From contig NZ_JBPPLY010000010.1 in NCBI RefSeq assembly GCF_051535215.1, positions 1 to 64,000 of the forward strand: a DNA stretch of 64,000 bases, in the 5' to 3' direction. Of this stretch, positions 18,431-27,307 are shown piece after piece. Source of the stretch: Nitrobacter sp051535215 (GTDB lineage Bacteria > Pseudomonadota > Alphaproteobacteria > Rhizobiales > Xanthobacteraceae). The notes under the pieces are model-generated. The model was not told the DNA's origin and made no database searches. It worked only from the letters and a program-made list of their open reading frames with translations. The position numbers and the translations under genes are program-made. How positions within the stretch are numbered: the first letter of the stretch is position 1; each line of letters starts with the position of its first letter.

Positions 18431-18647
18431 AAGCCCACCTGCGGGGAATCAGCTTTAAAAAGGCCCGCAAGGCGGGCCGATCCTTGCCACAAGGCCGGAA
18501 GGCGCGCAAGCCGACAAGAATGAGGTATCGTCGCCGGCCGGCAACCTCTGTTGCGGCAAGGGCGGTAGCGTATATGTTGCGGTCGTCGTTCCACCGACAC
18601 CGGCGAATCGGACCGGGCATGCCCGGACACGCAAGCCAAGGGACGTC

Positions 18648-18815
18648 ATGAGCGAAAAACCGGATAGGGATCGCAACGGAGGAGATGCGGGGCGCGAGAT
18701 GCGGCTGCGCGCTGCGCTGCGTGAAAACCTCAAGCGGCGGAAATTGCAGTCCCGTGGCCGCGCCGATCAGGCCCCTGCCGCCGATCGATCTGATTCGGAA
18801 TGCCGGGACGAGTGA
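18648..18815 (+). CDS. Small basic conserved hypothetical protein
   Basis: 55 residues. Highly charged, with a central LRAALRENLKRRKLQSRGR helix and no membrane segment or Cys pair. The RLRAALRENLKRRK core is, in my recollection, kept in relatives just upstream of murA, which supports it being real despite its size. Function unknown. It lies 160 nt ahead of murA on the same strand. Confidence 0.7.
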   Translation: MSEKPDRDRNGGDAGREMRLRAALRENLKRRKLQSRGRADQAPAADRSDSECRDE

Positions 18816-18977
18816 TTGAAGATCATCGTCTGGGGGCGCGGCTCGACGAAGCTTCCTTCAAAGGCCGGATGATGCTGGGGATTTCGTTCTAAGCTCCTCA
18901 AATCGCCTTAATTTTCCATGTTTTGGAGCGCCGGGCGATTTCCCCTATACTTCAAGACACGAAAAACAGGAATCGGC

Positions 18978-20267
18978 ATGGATCGCATTCGCATCGTCGG
19001 CGGCAACAAGCTCAATGGCACCATTCCGATTTCCGGCGCAAAGAATGCGGCGTTGCCGTTGATGATCGCGGCGCTTTTGACCGAGGAGACGCTGATCCTC
19101 GACAACGTGCCGCGGCTTGCCGACGTCGCGCAACTGCAGCGCATCCTTGGCAATCACGGCGTCGATATCATGTCGGCGGGCAAGCGGCCCGGCGATCACG
19201 AATATCAGGGACAGACCCTGCACATTTCGGCCGCCGACGTCATCGACACCACGGCGCCGTACGAACTGGTCTCCCGGATGCGGGCGAGTTTCTGGGTGAT
19301 CGCCCCACTCCTGGCGCGGATGCATGAGGCGAAGGTGTCGCTGCCGGGCGGTTGCGCCATCGGCACCCGCCCCGTTGACCTCCTGATCGTCGCGCTGGAA
19401 AATCTCGGCGCCGAGATTTCGATCGACGGCGGTTATGTGATCGCGAAGGCGCCCGGCGGCCTCCGGGGGGGCGAGGTGGATTTCCCCAAGGTGACCGTGA
19501 GCGGCACCCACGTCGCGCTGATGGCTGCGACGCTGGCGAAGGGCACCACCGTCATCACCAACGCCGCCTGCGAGCCAGAGATCGCCGATGTCGCCGACTG
19601 CCTCAATAAAATGGGCGCGCGAATTTCCGGCGCGGGCACGCCGCGGATCGTCATCGAAGGCGTCGGTAAGCTCGGCGGCGCGCGGCACACCGTGCTGCCC
19701 GATCGGATCGAGACCGGCACCTATGCGATGGCGGTGGCCATGACCGGCGGCGAGGTTCTGCTGCGCGGCGCGCGCCCCGAACTGCTGCAATCAGCGCTTG
19801 ACGTGCTGGGCGAGGCAGGCGTTGTCGTCACGCCGAATAATGAAGGCATACGGGTGGCTCGCAACGGCGCCGGCATCAATCCGGTGACGGTCTCCACCGC
19901 ACCGTTCCCCGGTTTTCCGACCGACCTTCAGGCCCAATTGATGGCGCTCATGACGCGCGCCAAGGGTTCGTCCCGCATCACCGAGACCATCTTCGAAAAC
20001 CGCTTCATGCACGTGCAGGAGCTGGCGCGATTCGGGGCGCGCATTCATCTCGACGGCGAGACCGCCACCATCGAGGGCATCGGGACGCTGCGCGGCGCGC
20101 CGGTGATGGCGACGGACTTGCGCGCCTCGGTGTCGCTGGTGATTGCGGGGCTCGCCGCCGAAGGCGAGACCATGGTCAACCGCGTCTACCATCTCGATCG
20201 CGGCTTCGAGCACCTGGAGAGAAAACTGTCGGCGTGCGGCGCCTCGATCGAACGGATCCGGGACTGA
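18978..20267 (+). CDS. murA: UDP-N-acetylglucosamine 1-carboxyvinyltransferase
   Basis: 429 residues. First committed step of peptidoglycan synthesis, adding enolpyruvate to UDP-GlcNAc; the target of fosfomycin. The start MDRIRIVGGNKLNGTI is family-typical with AGGAA upstream; an earlier in-frame ATG at 18918 would add 20 residues. PEP-binding Lys-Asn is in SGAKNAALPL and the catalytic Cys126 in SLPGGCAIGTRPVDL. It heads a gene run with hisD, 144 nt downstream. Confidence 0.97.
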   Translation: MDRIRIVGGNKLNGTIPISGAKNAALPLMIAALLTEETLILDNVPRLADVAQLQRILGNHGVDIMSAGKRPGDHEYQGQTLHISAADVIDTTAPYELVSRMRASFWVIAPLLARMHEAKVSLPGGCAIGTRPVDLLIVALENLGAEISIDGGYVIAKAPGGLRGGEVDFPKVTVSGTHVALMAATLAKGTTVITNAACEPEIADVADCLNKMGARISGAGTPRIVIEGVGKLGGARHTVLPDRIETGTYAMAVAMTGGEVLLRGARPELLQSALDVLGEAGVVVTPNNEGIRVARNGAGINPVTVSTAPFPGFPTDLQAQLMALMTRAKGSSRITETIFENRFMHVQELARFGARIHLDGETATIEGIGTLRGAPVMATDLRASVSLVIAGLAAEGETMVNRVYHLDRGFEHLERKLSACGASIERIRD

Positions 20268-20411
20268 AGGGGGCGCCCGTGGCATCCGGAGCCGGGTTGC
20301 AATTTATAGGTTCGTCCGCTGCCACGAAGGGTTGACGGCGATTTGGGGTCGCGCCATTGAGCCCTGTCCTCGTGACGAGCCTTGTTCTTGTTATTGCCGG
20401 AAAACATCCTC

Positions 20412-21701
20412 ATGCCGATCCGCATCGATAGCCGCAGCGCCGACTTTGCCTCGCGCTTCAAGGCGTTTCTCGCGACCAAGCGGGAAGTTTCGGCCGATAT
20501 CGAAGCCGCGACCCGTGCCATCGTCGAGGACGTCAAGGCGCGCGGCGACGCGGCGCTGATCGAAGCGACGCGCAGGTTCGATCGGCTTTCCGTCGATGCC
20601 AACGGCCTGCGCTTTACCGCCGCCGAGATCGACGCCGCCGTGGATGCTTGCGACGCGGCGACGCTCGATGCGCTGAAGCTGGCGCGCGATCGCATTGAAA
20701 TCTTTCACCGCCGTCAACTGCCGAAGGACGATCGCTTCACCGACGCGCTCGGCGTCGAACTCGGCTCGCGCTGGACCGCGATCGAGGCGGTCGGCCTTTA
20801 TGTGCCAGGTGGCTCTGCGGCCTATCCGTCGTCAGTGCTGATGAACGCAGTGCCGGCCATGGTCGCTGGCGTCGCCCGTGTTGTCATGGTGGTGCCGTCG
20901 CCGGACGGCAGGATCAATCCGCTGGTGCTGGCGGCGGCGCGGCTCGGCGGCGTTTCCGAAATCTATCGCGTCGGCGGCGCGCAGGCCGTCGCTGCTCTCG
21001 CCTACGGCACCGCGACCATCGCGCCGGTGGCCAAGATCGTGGGGCCCGGCAACGCCTATGTCGCTGCCGCCAAGCGCCAGGTATTCGGCAAGGTGGGCAT
21101 CGACATGATCGCAGGCCCTTCGGAAGTGCTCGTCATCGCCGACGATACCGGCAATGCAAACTGGATCGCAGCCGATCTGCTCGCGCAAGCCGAGCACGAT
21201 GCCAGCGCTCAATCGATCCTGATCACCGATAGCGCGACACTCGCCGCCAACGTCGAGCGCGCGGTCGAAGCGCAACTCGCGACGCTGCCGCGGGCGGAGA
21301 TCGCGCGGGCGTCATGGAACGATTTCGGCGCCGTCATTCTCGTGGAGAACCTCGATCAGGCCGTAACGCTCGCGGACGCCATCGCCGCCGAGCATCTGGA
21401 GATCATGACGTCAGATCCCGAAGGCCTTGCCGCGCGGATCCGCAATGCCGGCGCGATCTTCATCGGACCGCATACGCCGGAGGCGATCGGCGATTACGTC
21501 GGCGGATCCAATCACGTGCTGCCGACGGCGCGCTCGGCGCGCTTTTCGTCGGGCCTCAGCGTGCTTGACTTCCTCAAGCGGACGTCGATCCTGAAATGCG
21601 GACCAGATCAGTTGCGGGCGCTGGGGCCGGCGGCGATGACGCTTGGCAAGGCCGAAGGCCTCGACGCTCATGCCCGTTCGGTCGGAGTGCGCCTCAACTA
21701 G
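20412..21701 (+). CDS. hisD: Histidinol dehydrogenase
   Basis: 429 residues. Zinc- and NAD-dependent enzyme for the last two oxidation steps of histidine synthesis. Family blocks: GLYVPGGSAAYPSSVLMNAVPA, GPGNAYVAAAKR, AGPSEVLVIAD, and the catalytic EHLEIMT region with the zinc ligand histidine/aspartate set; it ends SVLDFLKRTS. The ATG at 20412 gives the usual N-terminus (MPIRIDSRS). Its stop codon lies inside the left arm of an inverted-repeat element (21698-21773), so that element must have inserted right at the gene end. Confidence 0.96.
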   Translation: MPIRIDSRSADFASRFKAFLATKREVSADIEAATRAIVEDVKARGDAALIEATRRFDRLSVDANGLRFTAAEIDAAVDACDAATLDALKLARDRIEIFHRRQLPKDDRFTDALGVELGSRWTAIEAVGLYVPGGSAAYPSSVLMNAVPAMVAGVARVVMVVPSPDGRINPLVLAAARLGGVSEIYRVGGAQAVAALAYGTATIAPVAKIVGPGNAYVAAAKRQVFGKVGIDMIAGPSEVLVIADDTGNANWIAADLLAQAEHDASAQSILITDSATLAANVERAVEAQLATLPRAEIARASWNDFGAVILVENLDQAVTLADAIAAEHLEIMTSDPEGLAARIRNAGAIFIGPHTPEAIGDYVGGSNHVLPTARSARFSSGLSVLDFLKRTSILKCGPDQLRALGPAAMTLGKAEGLDAHARSVGVRLN

Positions 21702-21773
21702 TGTGGTGGTTCAGAAGTTCGCTTCATTTTCTGTGAGCGCTTCAGGTGAACTTCTGAACCTAAACCACACTAG
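21698..21773. repeat. MITE-like 76-bp inverted-repeat element
   Basis: CTAGTGTGGTGGTTCAGAAGTTC at the left mirrors GAACTTCTGAACCTAAACCACACTAG at the right, so the DNA can form a nearly full-length hairpin. The ends begin and finish with TA, which would fit an IS630/Tc1-type target. No transposase is present, so any movement would be in trans. Its left end covers the hisD stop. Confidence 0.6.
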
Positions 21774-21895
21774 AATTATGTATTTGCTAGTGCCCTTTCG
21801 AATCTGAAGATCGCCCACCACGCCGGGTCTTCCAGGCGAATGTCAAATTCAAAGCTCCACCAGCATTCATATTGCAAACTAATGGTTTTTTAATT

Positions 21896-21941
21896 CCAAC
21901 ATTCGCAGGGGAGCTGCGCTGAAATGGGATGCGAATGTTGG
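21896..21941. promoter_or_regulatory. Inverted repeat upstream of the UPF0262 gene
   Basis: CCAACATTCGCA (21896-21907) and TGCGAATGTTGG (21930-21941) are perfect 12-nt arms with a 22-nt loop, ending 17 nt before the start codon. It could be an operator, a 5' hairpin controlling translation, or the relic of a second small element. Confidence 0.45.
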
Positions 21942-21958
21942 GATTGGACCAGTAGGCA

Positions 21959-22453
21959 ATGAGCAAGGCCCCATCAAAGGAAGATTCCCGGAATCGCATC
22001 GTGGCGGTCACGCTCGATGAGGAGTCGATCGGGCGTTCCGGGCCGGATATCGAACACGAACGGGCGGTCGCAATCTACGATCTCGTGGAAGAGAATCTGT
22101 TTGCGCCGGAAGGCGCGGCAGGCGGTCCATTCACATTGCATATCGCGATCACCGGCAACCGTCTGATGTTCGACATCCGGCGCGAAGACGGCGCGCCCGT
22201 GGTGACGCACCTGTTGTCGTTGACGCCGTTCCGGCGGATCGTGAAAGATTACTTCATGATCTGCGACAGCTACTATCAGGCGATACGCACCGCGACGCCC
22301 GACAGGATCGAGGCTCTCGACATGGGTCGCCGTGGCGTCCACGATGAAGGATCGCGCACGCTGCAGGAGCGGCTGGACGGCAAGGTCCGCGTCGACTTCG
22401 AGACCGCGCGGCGGCTGTTCACGTTGATCTCCGTCCTGCACTGGAAGGGTTAG
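21959..22453 (+). CDS. UPF0262 family protein
   Basis: 164 residues. Alphaproteobacterial family of unknown function. The core, RIVAVTLDEESIGRSGPDIEHERAVAIYDL and NRLMFDIRREDG...LSLTPFRRIVKDYFMICDSYYQAI, is typical. No signal peptide or membrane segment, so cytoplasmic. In related genomes it lies between hisD and the low-molecular-weight phosphatase, as here; normally it is close to hisD, but two inverted-repeat structures now separate them by about 257 nt. Confidence 0.9.
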   Translation: MSKAPSKEDSRNRIVAVTLDEESIGRSGPDIEHERAVAIYDLVEENLFAPEGAAGGPFTLHIAITGNRLMFDIRREDGAPVVTHLLSLTPFRRIVKDYFMICDSYYQAIRTATPDRIEALDMGRRGVHDEGSRTLQERLDGKVRVDFETARRLFTLISVLHWKG

Positions 22454-22546
22454 CGATGGTTCTGAACAGGGAGCACCGGCTGTCGTCGCGCGTCATGCGA
22501 AACGGTTGCGCGGAAGGCGCGCGCGAAACGAAAGCGGCCTGAGCGC

Positions 22547-23011
22547 ATGGACGCGCCGTCGCGCGTGCACAAGCCGCAGTCGGTTCTGTTCGCCTGCGAA
22601 CTCAACAGCGTGCGCTCGCCGATGGCAGCGAGCCTGCTGCACCACATGTTTCCGCGAACCCTGTATGTGAGATCCGCCGGCGTTCGGACCGGCGAACTCG
22701 ATCCGTTCGCCGTCGCCGTGATGGCCGAACTCGGTCAGGACATTTCCAGACATCGGCCGATGACGTTCGAGCAACTCGAGGACTGGGAAGGCCTCAACTT
22801 CGATCTCATCATCACGCTGTCGCCGGAGGCCCACCACAAGGCCCTGGAATTGACCCGCACGATCGCCGCCGACGTCGAGTACTGGCCGACGCCGGATCCG
22901 ACCGTGATCGAGGGCAGCCGCGAGCAGCGCATGCAGGCCTATCGCGATGTCTGCGACGGATTGCTGCTGCGCATCCGCAAACGCTTCGCGCGCGGCGGCG
23001 CGGGCCTTTAG
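22547..23011 (+). CDS. Low-molecular-weight protein tyrosine phosphatase-like protein
   Basis: 154 residues. The P-loop C-x5-R is Cys17 to Arg23 (FACELNSVRSPMA); the usual CxxGNxCRS is changed to CELNSVRS, which brings it closer to the arsenate-reductase-like branch. The general acid Asp lies in YWPTPDPTVIEG. Probably a cytoplasmic tyrosine phosphatase; substrate unknown. It directly follows UPF0262 in the same run. In relatives infA comes next; here repeat copy 4 and an iron-uptake insert do. Confidence 0.87.
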   Translation: MDAPSRVHKPQSVLFACELNSVRSPMAASLLHHMFPRTLYVRSAGVRTGELDPFAVAVMAELGQDISRHRPMTFEQLEDWEGLNFDLIITLSPEAHHKALELTRTIAADVEYWPTPDPTVIEGSREQRMQAYRDVCDGLLLRIRKRFARGGAGL

Positions 23012-23013
23012 GA

Positions 23014-23103
23014 GCGTTTCCGAGCGAAACGGAAACCGGTTCGCTTGAAGAAAACGCGTCAGATCAAAATCACGAAGCCTCGCTTTTGATTCCATCAGAA
23101 GGA
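23014..23103 (+). repeat. Dispersed two-hairpin palindromic repeat, copy 4
   Basis: A diverged copy: GCGTTTCCGAGCGAAAC, then GAAGAAAACGCGTCA in the middle, then CTTTTGATTCCATCAGAAG as the second, weaker hairpin. It starts 3 nt after the phosphatase stop. Confidence 0.75.
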
Positions 23104-23506
23104 AATGCCCTGGCGGCCAGCGATCGCGCTTCGCAGTTCGGCAACGGCGAAGATCGCGCGGCGTGATACGCGCGCCAACCATTTACTTCAGTTCCAATCG
23201 CCGGAACTGAAGGCGTTTGGAATTAGAATAGTTCGATATGCAAGCTGCACATTTCGGATCTGTATCGAGCAAAGCGAATGCGCTTCGCATCAAGAATACG
23301 CGTGGAATCAAACTCATACGAGTTTGCGGCCCGCATGGGTGGCGCGAGTCTCGCTTTGCAGGAAACTCCTGTGTCGCAGGCACAAATGCAACACGGCGAT
23401 CTGAACGACTTTGTTTGTAGGTGTTCTAATTGCTCACGCGCGGAAAAAACTGCTGTTGGAAAAAAGCGAACAGGCGCTGGCCGATCGGCTCAATGGGGCG
23501 ACGACA
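23104..23506. other. Upstream region of the TonB receptor gene
   Basis: About 400 nt without a supported gene, and distinctly less GC-rich than its surroundings. It holds an iron-box-like sequence (23222-23238), a small hairpin GCGAATGCGCTTCGC (23275-23289) and the receptor ribosome site GGGGCG. Confidence 0.45.
23222..23238. promoter_or_regulatory. Possible Irr/iron-control-element box
   Basis: The 17-mer ATTAGAATAGTTCGATA matches most positions of the Irr-box consensus TTTAGAAyrrTTCTAAA as I remember it (left half nearly complete, right half degraded). It lies about 270 nt ahead of a TonB-dependent receptor, where iron control would be expected. Confidence 0.3.
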
Positions 23507-25831
23507 ATGTTGAGAATGAATGCAAAGAGTCTTTGCCTTGCGACCGTCAGCGTCGTCGCATTGTCGATTGGTGGACCCGGTGCCGGACATGCGCAGTCCG
23601 AACTGCCGACGGTGACCGTGGTCGCGCCGCAGCCGAAGCCCGCGCGCCGGGCGAAACCCGCTCGTTCCACGGCGCGCTCGTCACAGCAGAGTCGCCGGGC
23701 CACGGCGGCGCCCGCGCAGCGTCAGGTCGTTGTACCGCAAGCCAATGCCGGCGCCGGGGTCGAACGCGGTACCGGACCGGTCACCGGATATCTGGCTCAC
23801 CAGAGCATCAGCAGTTCCAAGACCGATACCCCGCTTTTGGAAACGCCGCAGTCGGTGTCCGTTGTCACCCGCGACCAGATGGTAGCGCAGGGCGCGCAGG
23901 ATCTGCCGCAGGCTCTCGGATACACGCCGGGCGTCACCGTGCCGAGCTTCGGCCCCAACCAGTTCTTCGACGCCTTCAAGGTGCGCGGCTTCGATGCGCC
24001 ACGTTATCTCGACGGCCTGCGGTTGCCATCCGACATCACCACCTTCGCCGCACCGAAAATCGAGCCCTACGGTCTCGAGCGGCTGGAGGTGCTGAAGGGC
24101 CCCTCGTCGGGGCTTTACGGCGCCAGCGATCCGGGCGGCATCATCAACATGATCAGCAAGCGGCCGCAGGCGATCCCGCACTACAGTGTCGAGGGCAACT
24201 TCGGTTCCAACGACCGCTATCAGGGTGCGTTTGATATCGGCGGACCGGCGGATCCGGCCGGCGAGTGGCTTTATCGCCTGGTTGGATTGTACCGGCAGAG
24301 CGACACCGAGGTCAATTTCGTTCACGACAACAAGGTCTTCATCGCGCCGAGCCTGACCTGGCGGCCCAATGCCGACACCAGCTTCACGATCCTGTCGCAC
24401 TATCAGAAGATCGACAACAAAGGTTATCAGCAGTATGTGCCGGGGAATGTGGCTCTATCGGGTAATCCGCTGGGCCGGATCAATCGCAGCACCTATCTCG
24501 GCGAGCCGGGAGCCGACCACTACACGCTGGAGCAGAAGGCGGTCGGTTATGCGTTCGAGCACCGCTTCGACAACAGCGTCCAGTTCCGCCAGAATTTCCG
24601 TTACACAGAAGCGACTCAGGATCTGCAATCGATCCGTCCCGAGGGCATGATCGGCAACAATCTCGTGCTGCGCTCCTACGACTATGTCCGCGCCGGGACG
24701 CAGAACCTCACCCTCGACAATCAGTTGCAGGCCGATTTCCGCACCGGGCCGCTGGTTCACAAGGTGCTGGGCGGCTTCGACTACACGCATATGAAGGCGA
24801 ATTCGGAATTCCGCATCACTTACGCCTTCCCGCCCATCGATGCCTTCAATCCGGTCTATGGCGCGCCGATCCCGAGCTGGGATTCGCTGCCGCCGTTCAT
24901 CAAGCGCGACGATCACCAGACCCAGGCCGGCTTCTATCTCCAGGACCAGATCAAGCTGGATCGATGGAGGTTGACGCTCTCGGGGCGGCAGGATGTCGTC
25001 AACACCGCCTTCACCAGCACCGCCTTTTATCCGCCGGCGGGCAATTATTCGCGCAGCGATTCCGCGCAGACCGGCCGCGTCGGCCTCAACTATCTGTTCG
25101 ACAGCGGCGTGTCGCCCTACGTCACCTATTCGACCTCGTTCACGCCCAATCTCGGCTCCAACCGCTTCGGCGATACCTTCAAGCCGACCACCGGCGATAA
25201 CGCCGAGATCGGAATCAAGTACCAGCCGCTCGGCTCCAACCTGATGCTGACCGCCGCCTATTTCGACACCCGGCAGAACAACGTGCTATCGCCGGATCCG
25301 GTCAACGGTTTCTTCAATATCCAGACCGACGCGGTGCGTGTGCGCGGCTTCGAGTTCGAGGCGAAGGGCAACATCACCCGCGAGTTCGAGATCGTCGGCG
25401 GCTACAGCCATCTCGAGCCAAAGGTGACCGCCAGCGTCGCCGGCAATATCGGCAAGGACATGATCAACGTCGCGCGAGATCAGGCGTCGCTGTGGGGCAA
25501 ATATACCTGGTATGACGGGCCGCTGGCGGGTCTCGGCGTCGGCGCGGGCGTGCGTTATGTCGGTGATACCTTCGGCGACTATGCCAACAGGCTCATTGTT
25601 CCTTCCTATACGCTGGCCGATGCCGTCATCAGCTACGATTTCGGTTATATGCGGCCCGATTTGAGAGGGCTTTCAGCCCAGATCAACGCGCGGAACCTGA
25701 CCGACCGCTACTATGTCCAGTCGTGCTTCACGGGCCTGCCCTATTGCGCGCTCGGCACAGGGCGTACCATTCTGGGGACCTTGAAATTTAGCTGGGGTGC
25801 TGATCCCGCTCCGCCCTTGATCACGAAGTGA
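23507..25831 (+). CDS. TonB-dependent siderophore receptor (FhuA/FoxA-like)
   Basis: 774 residues from the ATG at 23507 (GGGGCG 6 nt upstream); the ATG at 23516 is also possible. Signal peptide ending GAGHAQ, a TonB-box-like LPTVTVVAP, then an Ala/Arg-rich linker of about 90 residues. The plug follows (LLETPQSVSVVTRDQMVAQGAQDLPQALGYTPGV) and then a long beta-barrel. Outer-membrane receptor for a ferric chelate, powered by TonB. The barrel ends RTILGTLKFSW with an extra ten-residue tail, unusual because the last residue is normally aromatic. It leads a three-gene group with the PepSY and small membrane proteins. Confidence 0.9.
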   Translation: MLRMNAKSLCLATVSVVALSIGGPGAGHAQSELPTVTVVAPQPKPARRAKPARSTARSSQQSRRATAAPAQRQVVVPQANAGAGVERGTGPVTGYLAHQSISSSKTDTPLLETPQSVSVVTRDQMVAQGAQDLPQALGYTPGVTVPSFGPNQFFDAFKVRGFDAPRYLDGLRLPSDITTFAAPKIEPYGLERLEVLKGPSSGLYGASDPGGIINMISKRPQAIPHYSVEGNFGSNDRYQGAFDIGGPADPAGEWLYRLVGLYRQSDTEVNFVHDNKVFIAPSLTWRPNADTSFTILSHYQKIDNKGYQQYVPGNVALSGNPLGRINRSTYLGEPGADHYTLEQKAVGYAFEHRFDNSVQFRQNFRYTEATQDLQSIRPEGMIGNNLVLRSYDYVRAGTQNLTLDNQLQADFRTGPLVHKVLGGFDYTHMKANSEFRITYAFPPIDAFNPVYGAPIPSWDSLPPFIKRDDHQTQAGFYLQDQIKLDRWRLTLSGRQDVVNTAFTSTAFYPPAGNYSRSDSAQTGRVGLNYLFDSGVSPYVTYSTSFTPNLGSNRFGDTFKPTTGDNAEIGIKYQPLGSNLMLTAAYFDTRQNNVLSPDPVNGFFNIQTDAVRVRGFEFEAKGNITREFEIVGGYSHLEPKVTASVAGNIGKDMINVARDQASLWGKYTWYDGPLAGLGVGAGVRYVGDTFGDYANRLIVPSYTLADAVISYDFGYMRPDLRGLSAQINARNLTDRYYVQSCFTGLPYCALGTGRTILGTLKFSWGADPAPPLITK

Positions 25832-25851
25832 GCAGAGAGGTGAGTTGAGGA

Positions 25852-27012
25852 ATGACGACAAGCGCCTTGCGCAAATGGAGCTGGGTTCACAAGTGGTCCA
25901 GCATCATCTGCACCTTGTTCATGCTGATGCTGTGCATCACCGGTCTGCCGCTGATCTTCCACGATGAGATCGACGCGCTGCTGCATGACCAGGTCTCGGC
26001 GGCCGTCGTCCCTGAGGGCACCCCGCCGGCGAATCTCGATCGCGTCGTGGCGAGCGCGGTGGCGGCCATGCCGGGGCAGGTGCCGCATTTCCTGATCTGG
26101 GATCGCGACGATCCGAACGCGATGATGGTGAGCGTCGGCAAGACTATCGACGCCAATCCGGCCAACAACCGCATCGTCCGTGTCGATGCTCATACCGGCG
26201 CCTATCTCGACGCGCCCGACGTCACCGGGCGCTTCACATACATCATGCTCAAGCTGCACACCGACATGTTCGCCGACCTGCCGGGAAAGCTGTTTCTCGG
26301 CCTGATGGGCATCCTGTTCTGTGTCGCGATCGTTTCGGGCGTGGTGGTGTATGCGCCGTCGATGCGCAAGCAGAAGTTCGGCGTCTATCGCGCCGAGCGC
26401 CCGCGCGTCGTGCGCTGGCTCGACCTGCATAACCTCGCCGGCATCCTGCTGGTGATGTGGACCCTGATCGTGGGATTCACCGGCGTCATCAACACCTGGG
26501 CCGACCTCGTGCTGAAGATGTGGCAATATGGCCAGCTCGCCGAGATGACGGCGCAATATCGCGACCGCACGTTGCCCGCCCATCCGACATCAGTACAGGA
26601 GGCGGCGGAGGTGGCGGCCAGGGCCACCCCCGGCATGCTGCCGTCGTTTATCGCGTTTCCCGGCACGATCTTTTCGAGCAAGAGCCACTACGCCGTGTTC
26701 ATGCGCGGCGACACGCCGGTGACGTCGCGGCTGCTCAAGCCGGCGCTGATCGATGCCGAAACCGGCAAGCTCACCGACAGTCGCAACATGCCGTGGTACG
26801 TCACGACACTGTTCGTCTCGCAGCCGCTGCATTTCGGTGACTATGGCGGGATGCCGCTGAAGATCATCTGGGCGCTGCTCGACATCATGACCATCATCGT
26901 GCTCGGAACGGGCGTCTATCTCTGGCTGCGGCGCCGCAAGCCCGGCGAAAGCGCCGCGCGCGAGGCGGTGGACGCCGCGACCGCGGTCAACCGCCCTATG
27001 CTGTCGTCATGA
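25852..27012 (+). CDS. PepSY-domain inner membrane protein
   Basis: 386 residues. First membrane helix after a basic start (KWSWVHKWSSIICTLFMLMLCITGLPLIF), a periplasmic PepSY-type segment, further helices near residues 145-170, 195-215 and 340-365. Conserved HKW and LHTDMFADLPGKLFLGLMGILF mark the PepSY_TM group. Such proteins accompany siderophore receptors and are proposed to reduce or release iron in the periplasm. Twenty nt after the receptor and overlapping the next gene (ATGA), so one operon. Confidence 0.88.
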   Translation: MTTSALRKWSWVHKWSSIICTLFMLMLCITGLPLIFHDEIDALLHDQVSAAVVPEGTPPANLDRVVASAVAAMPGQVPHFLIWDRDDPNAMMVSVGKTIDANPANNRIVRVDAHTGAYLDAPDVTGRFTYIMLKLHTDMFADLPGKLFLGLMGILFCVAIVSGVVVYAPSMRKQKFGVYRAERPRVVRWLDLHNLAGILLVMWTLIVGFTGVINTWADLVLKMWQYGQLAEMTAQYRDRTLPAHPTSVQEAAEVAARATPGMLPSFIAFPGTIFSSKSHYAVFMRGDTPVTSRLLKPALIDAETGKLTDSRNMPWYVTTLFVSQPLHFGDYGGMPLKIIWALLDIMTIIVLGTGVYLWLRRRKPGESAAREAVDAATAVNRPMLSS

Positions 27013-27197
27013 GGCCGGCGCGCGCCGGTCGGCAGACCGTCCGTCAGATTTTCGCGTGGCCAGCCGTCATCGCTGTCCTGAGCACAGTCGGATTGCTCTC
27101 GGCGCTGCTCGGCGATGGCATCTGGGACGGTGTGTCGTGGATCGTGCTGGCGATTCCCGTCGTGCTGTATTGCGGGTTTGTCCGGCGCGGCGCCTAG
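27009..27197 (+). CDS. Small two-helix membrane protein
   Basis: 62 residues. Starts inside the stop of the PepSY gene (ATGA), which argues for real translation. Two hydrophobic helices (IFAWPAVIAVLSTVGLLSALL and VSWIVLAIPVVLYCGFV) with a short loop. No family recognised, but small proteins of this type follow PepSY genes in other iron loci and may be part of the same complex. Confidence 0.75.
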   Translation: MRPARAGRQTVRQIFAWPAVIAVLSTVGLLSALLGDGIWDGVSWIVLAIPVVLYCGFVRRGA

Positions 27198-27307
27198 CCG
27201 ATTTTCCGCAAGTTCCTTTCGCGCCGGCCGATCGCCGGTTGTCGAACCGGATGCGTTCCGATAGGTTCCGCGCGCATCGACCCTCGCCCCGACACCATGA
27301 AGCCCGC

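Noticed and set aside
23411..23506. A longer N-terminus for the TonB receptor from a TTG at 23411
   Set aside because: It would place 32 charged residues before a good signal peptide and has no ribosome site; the ATG at 23507 has both.
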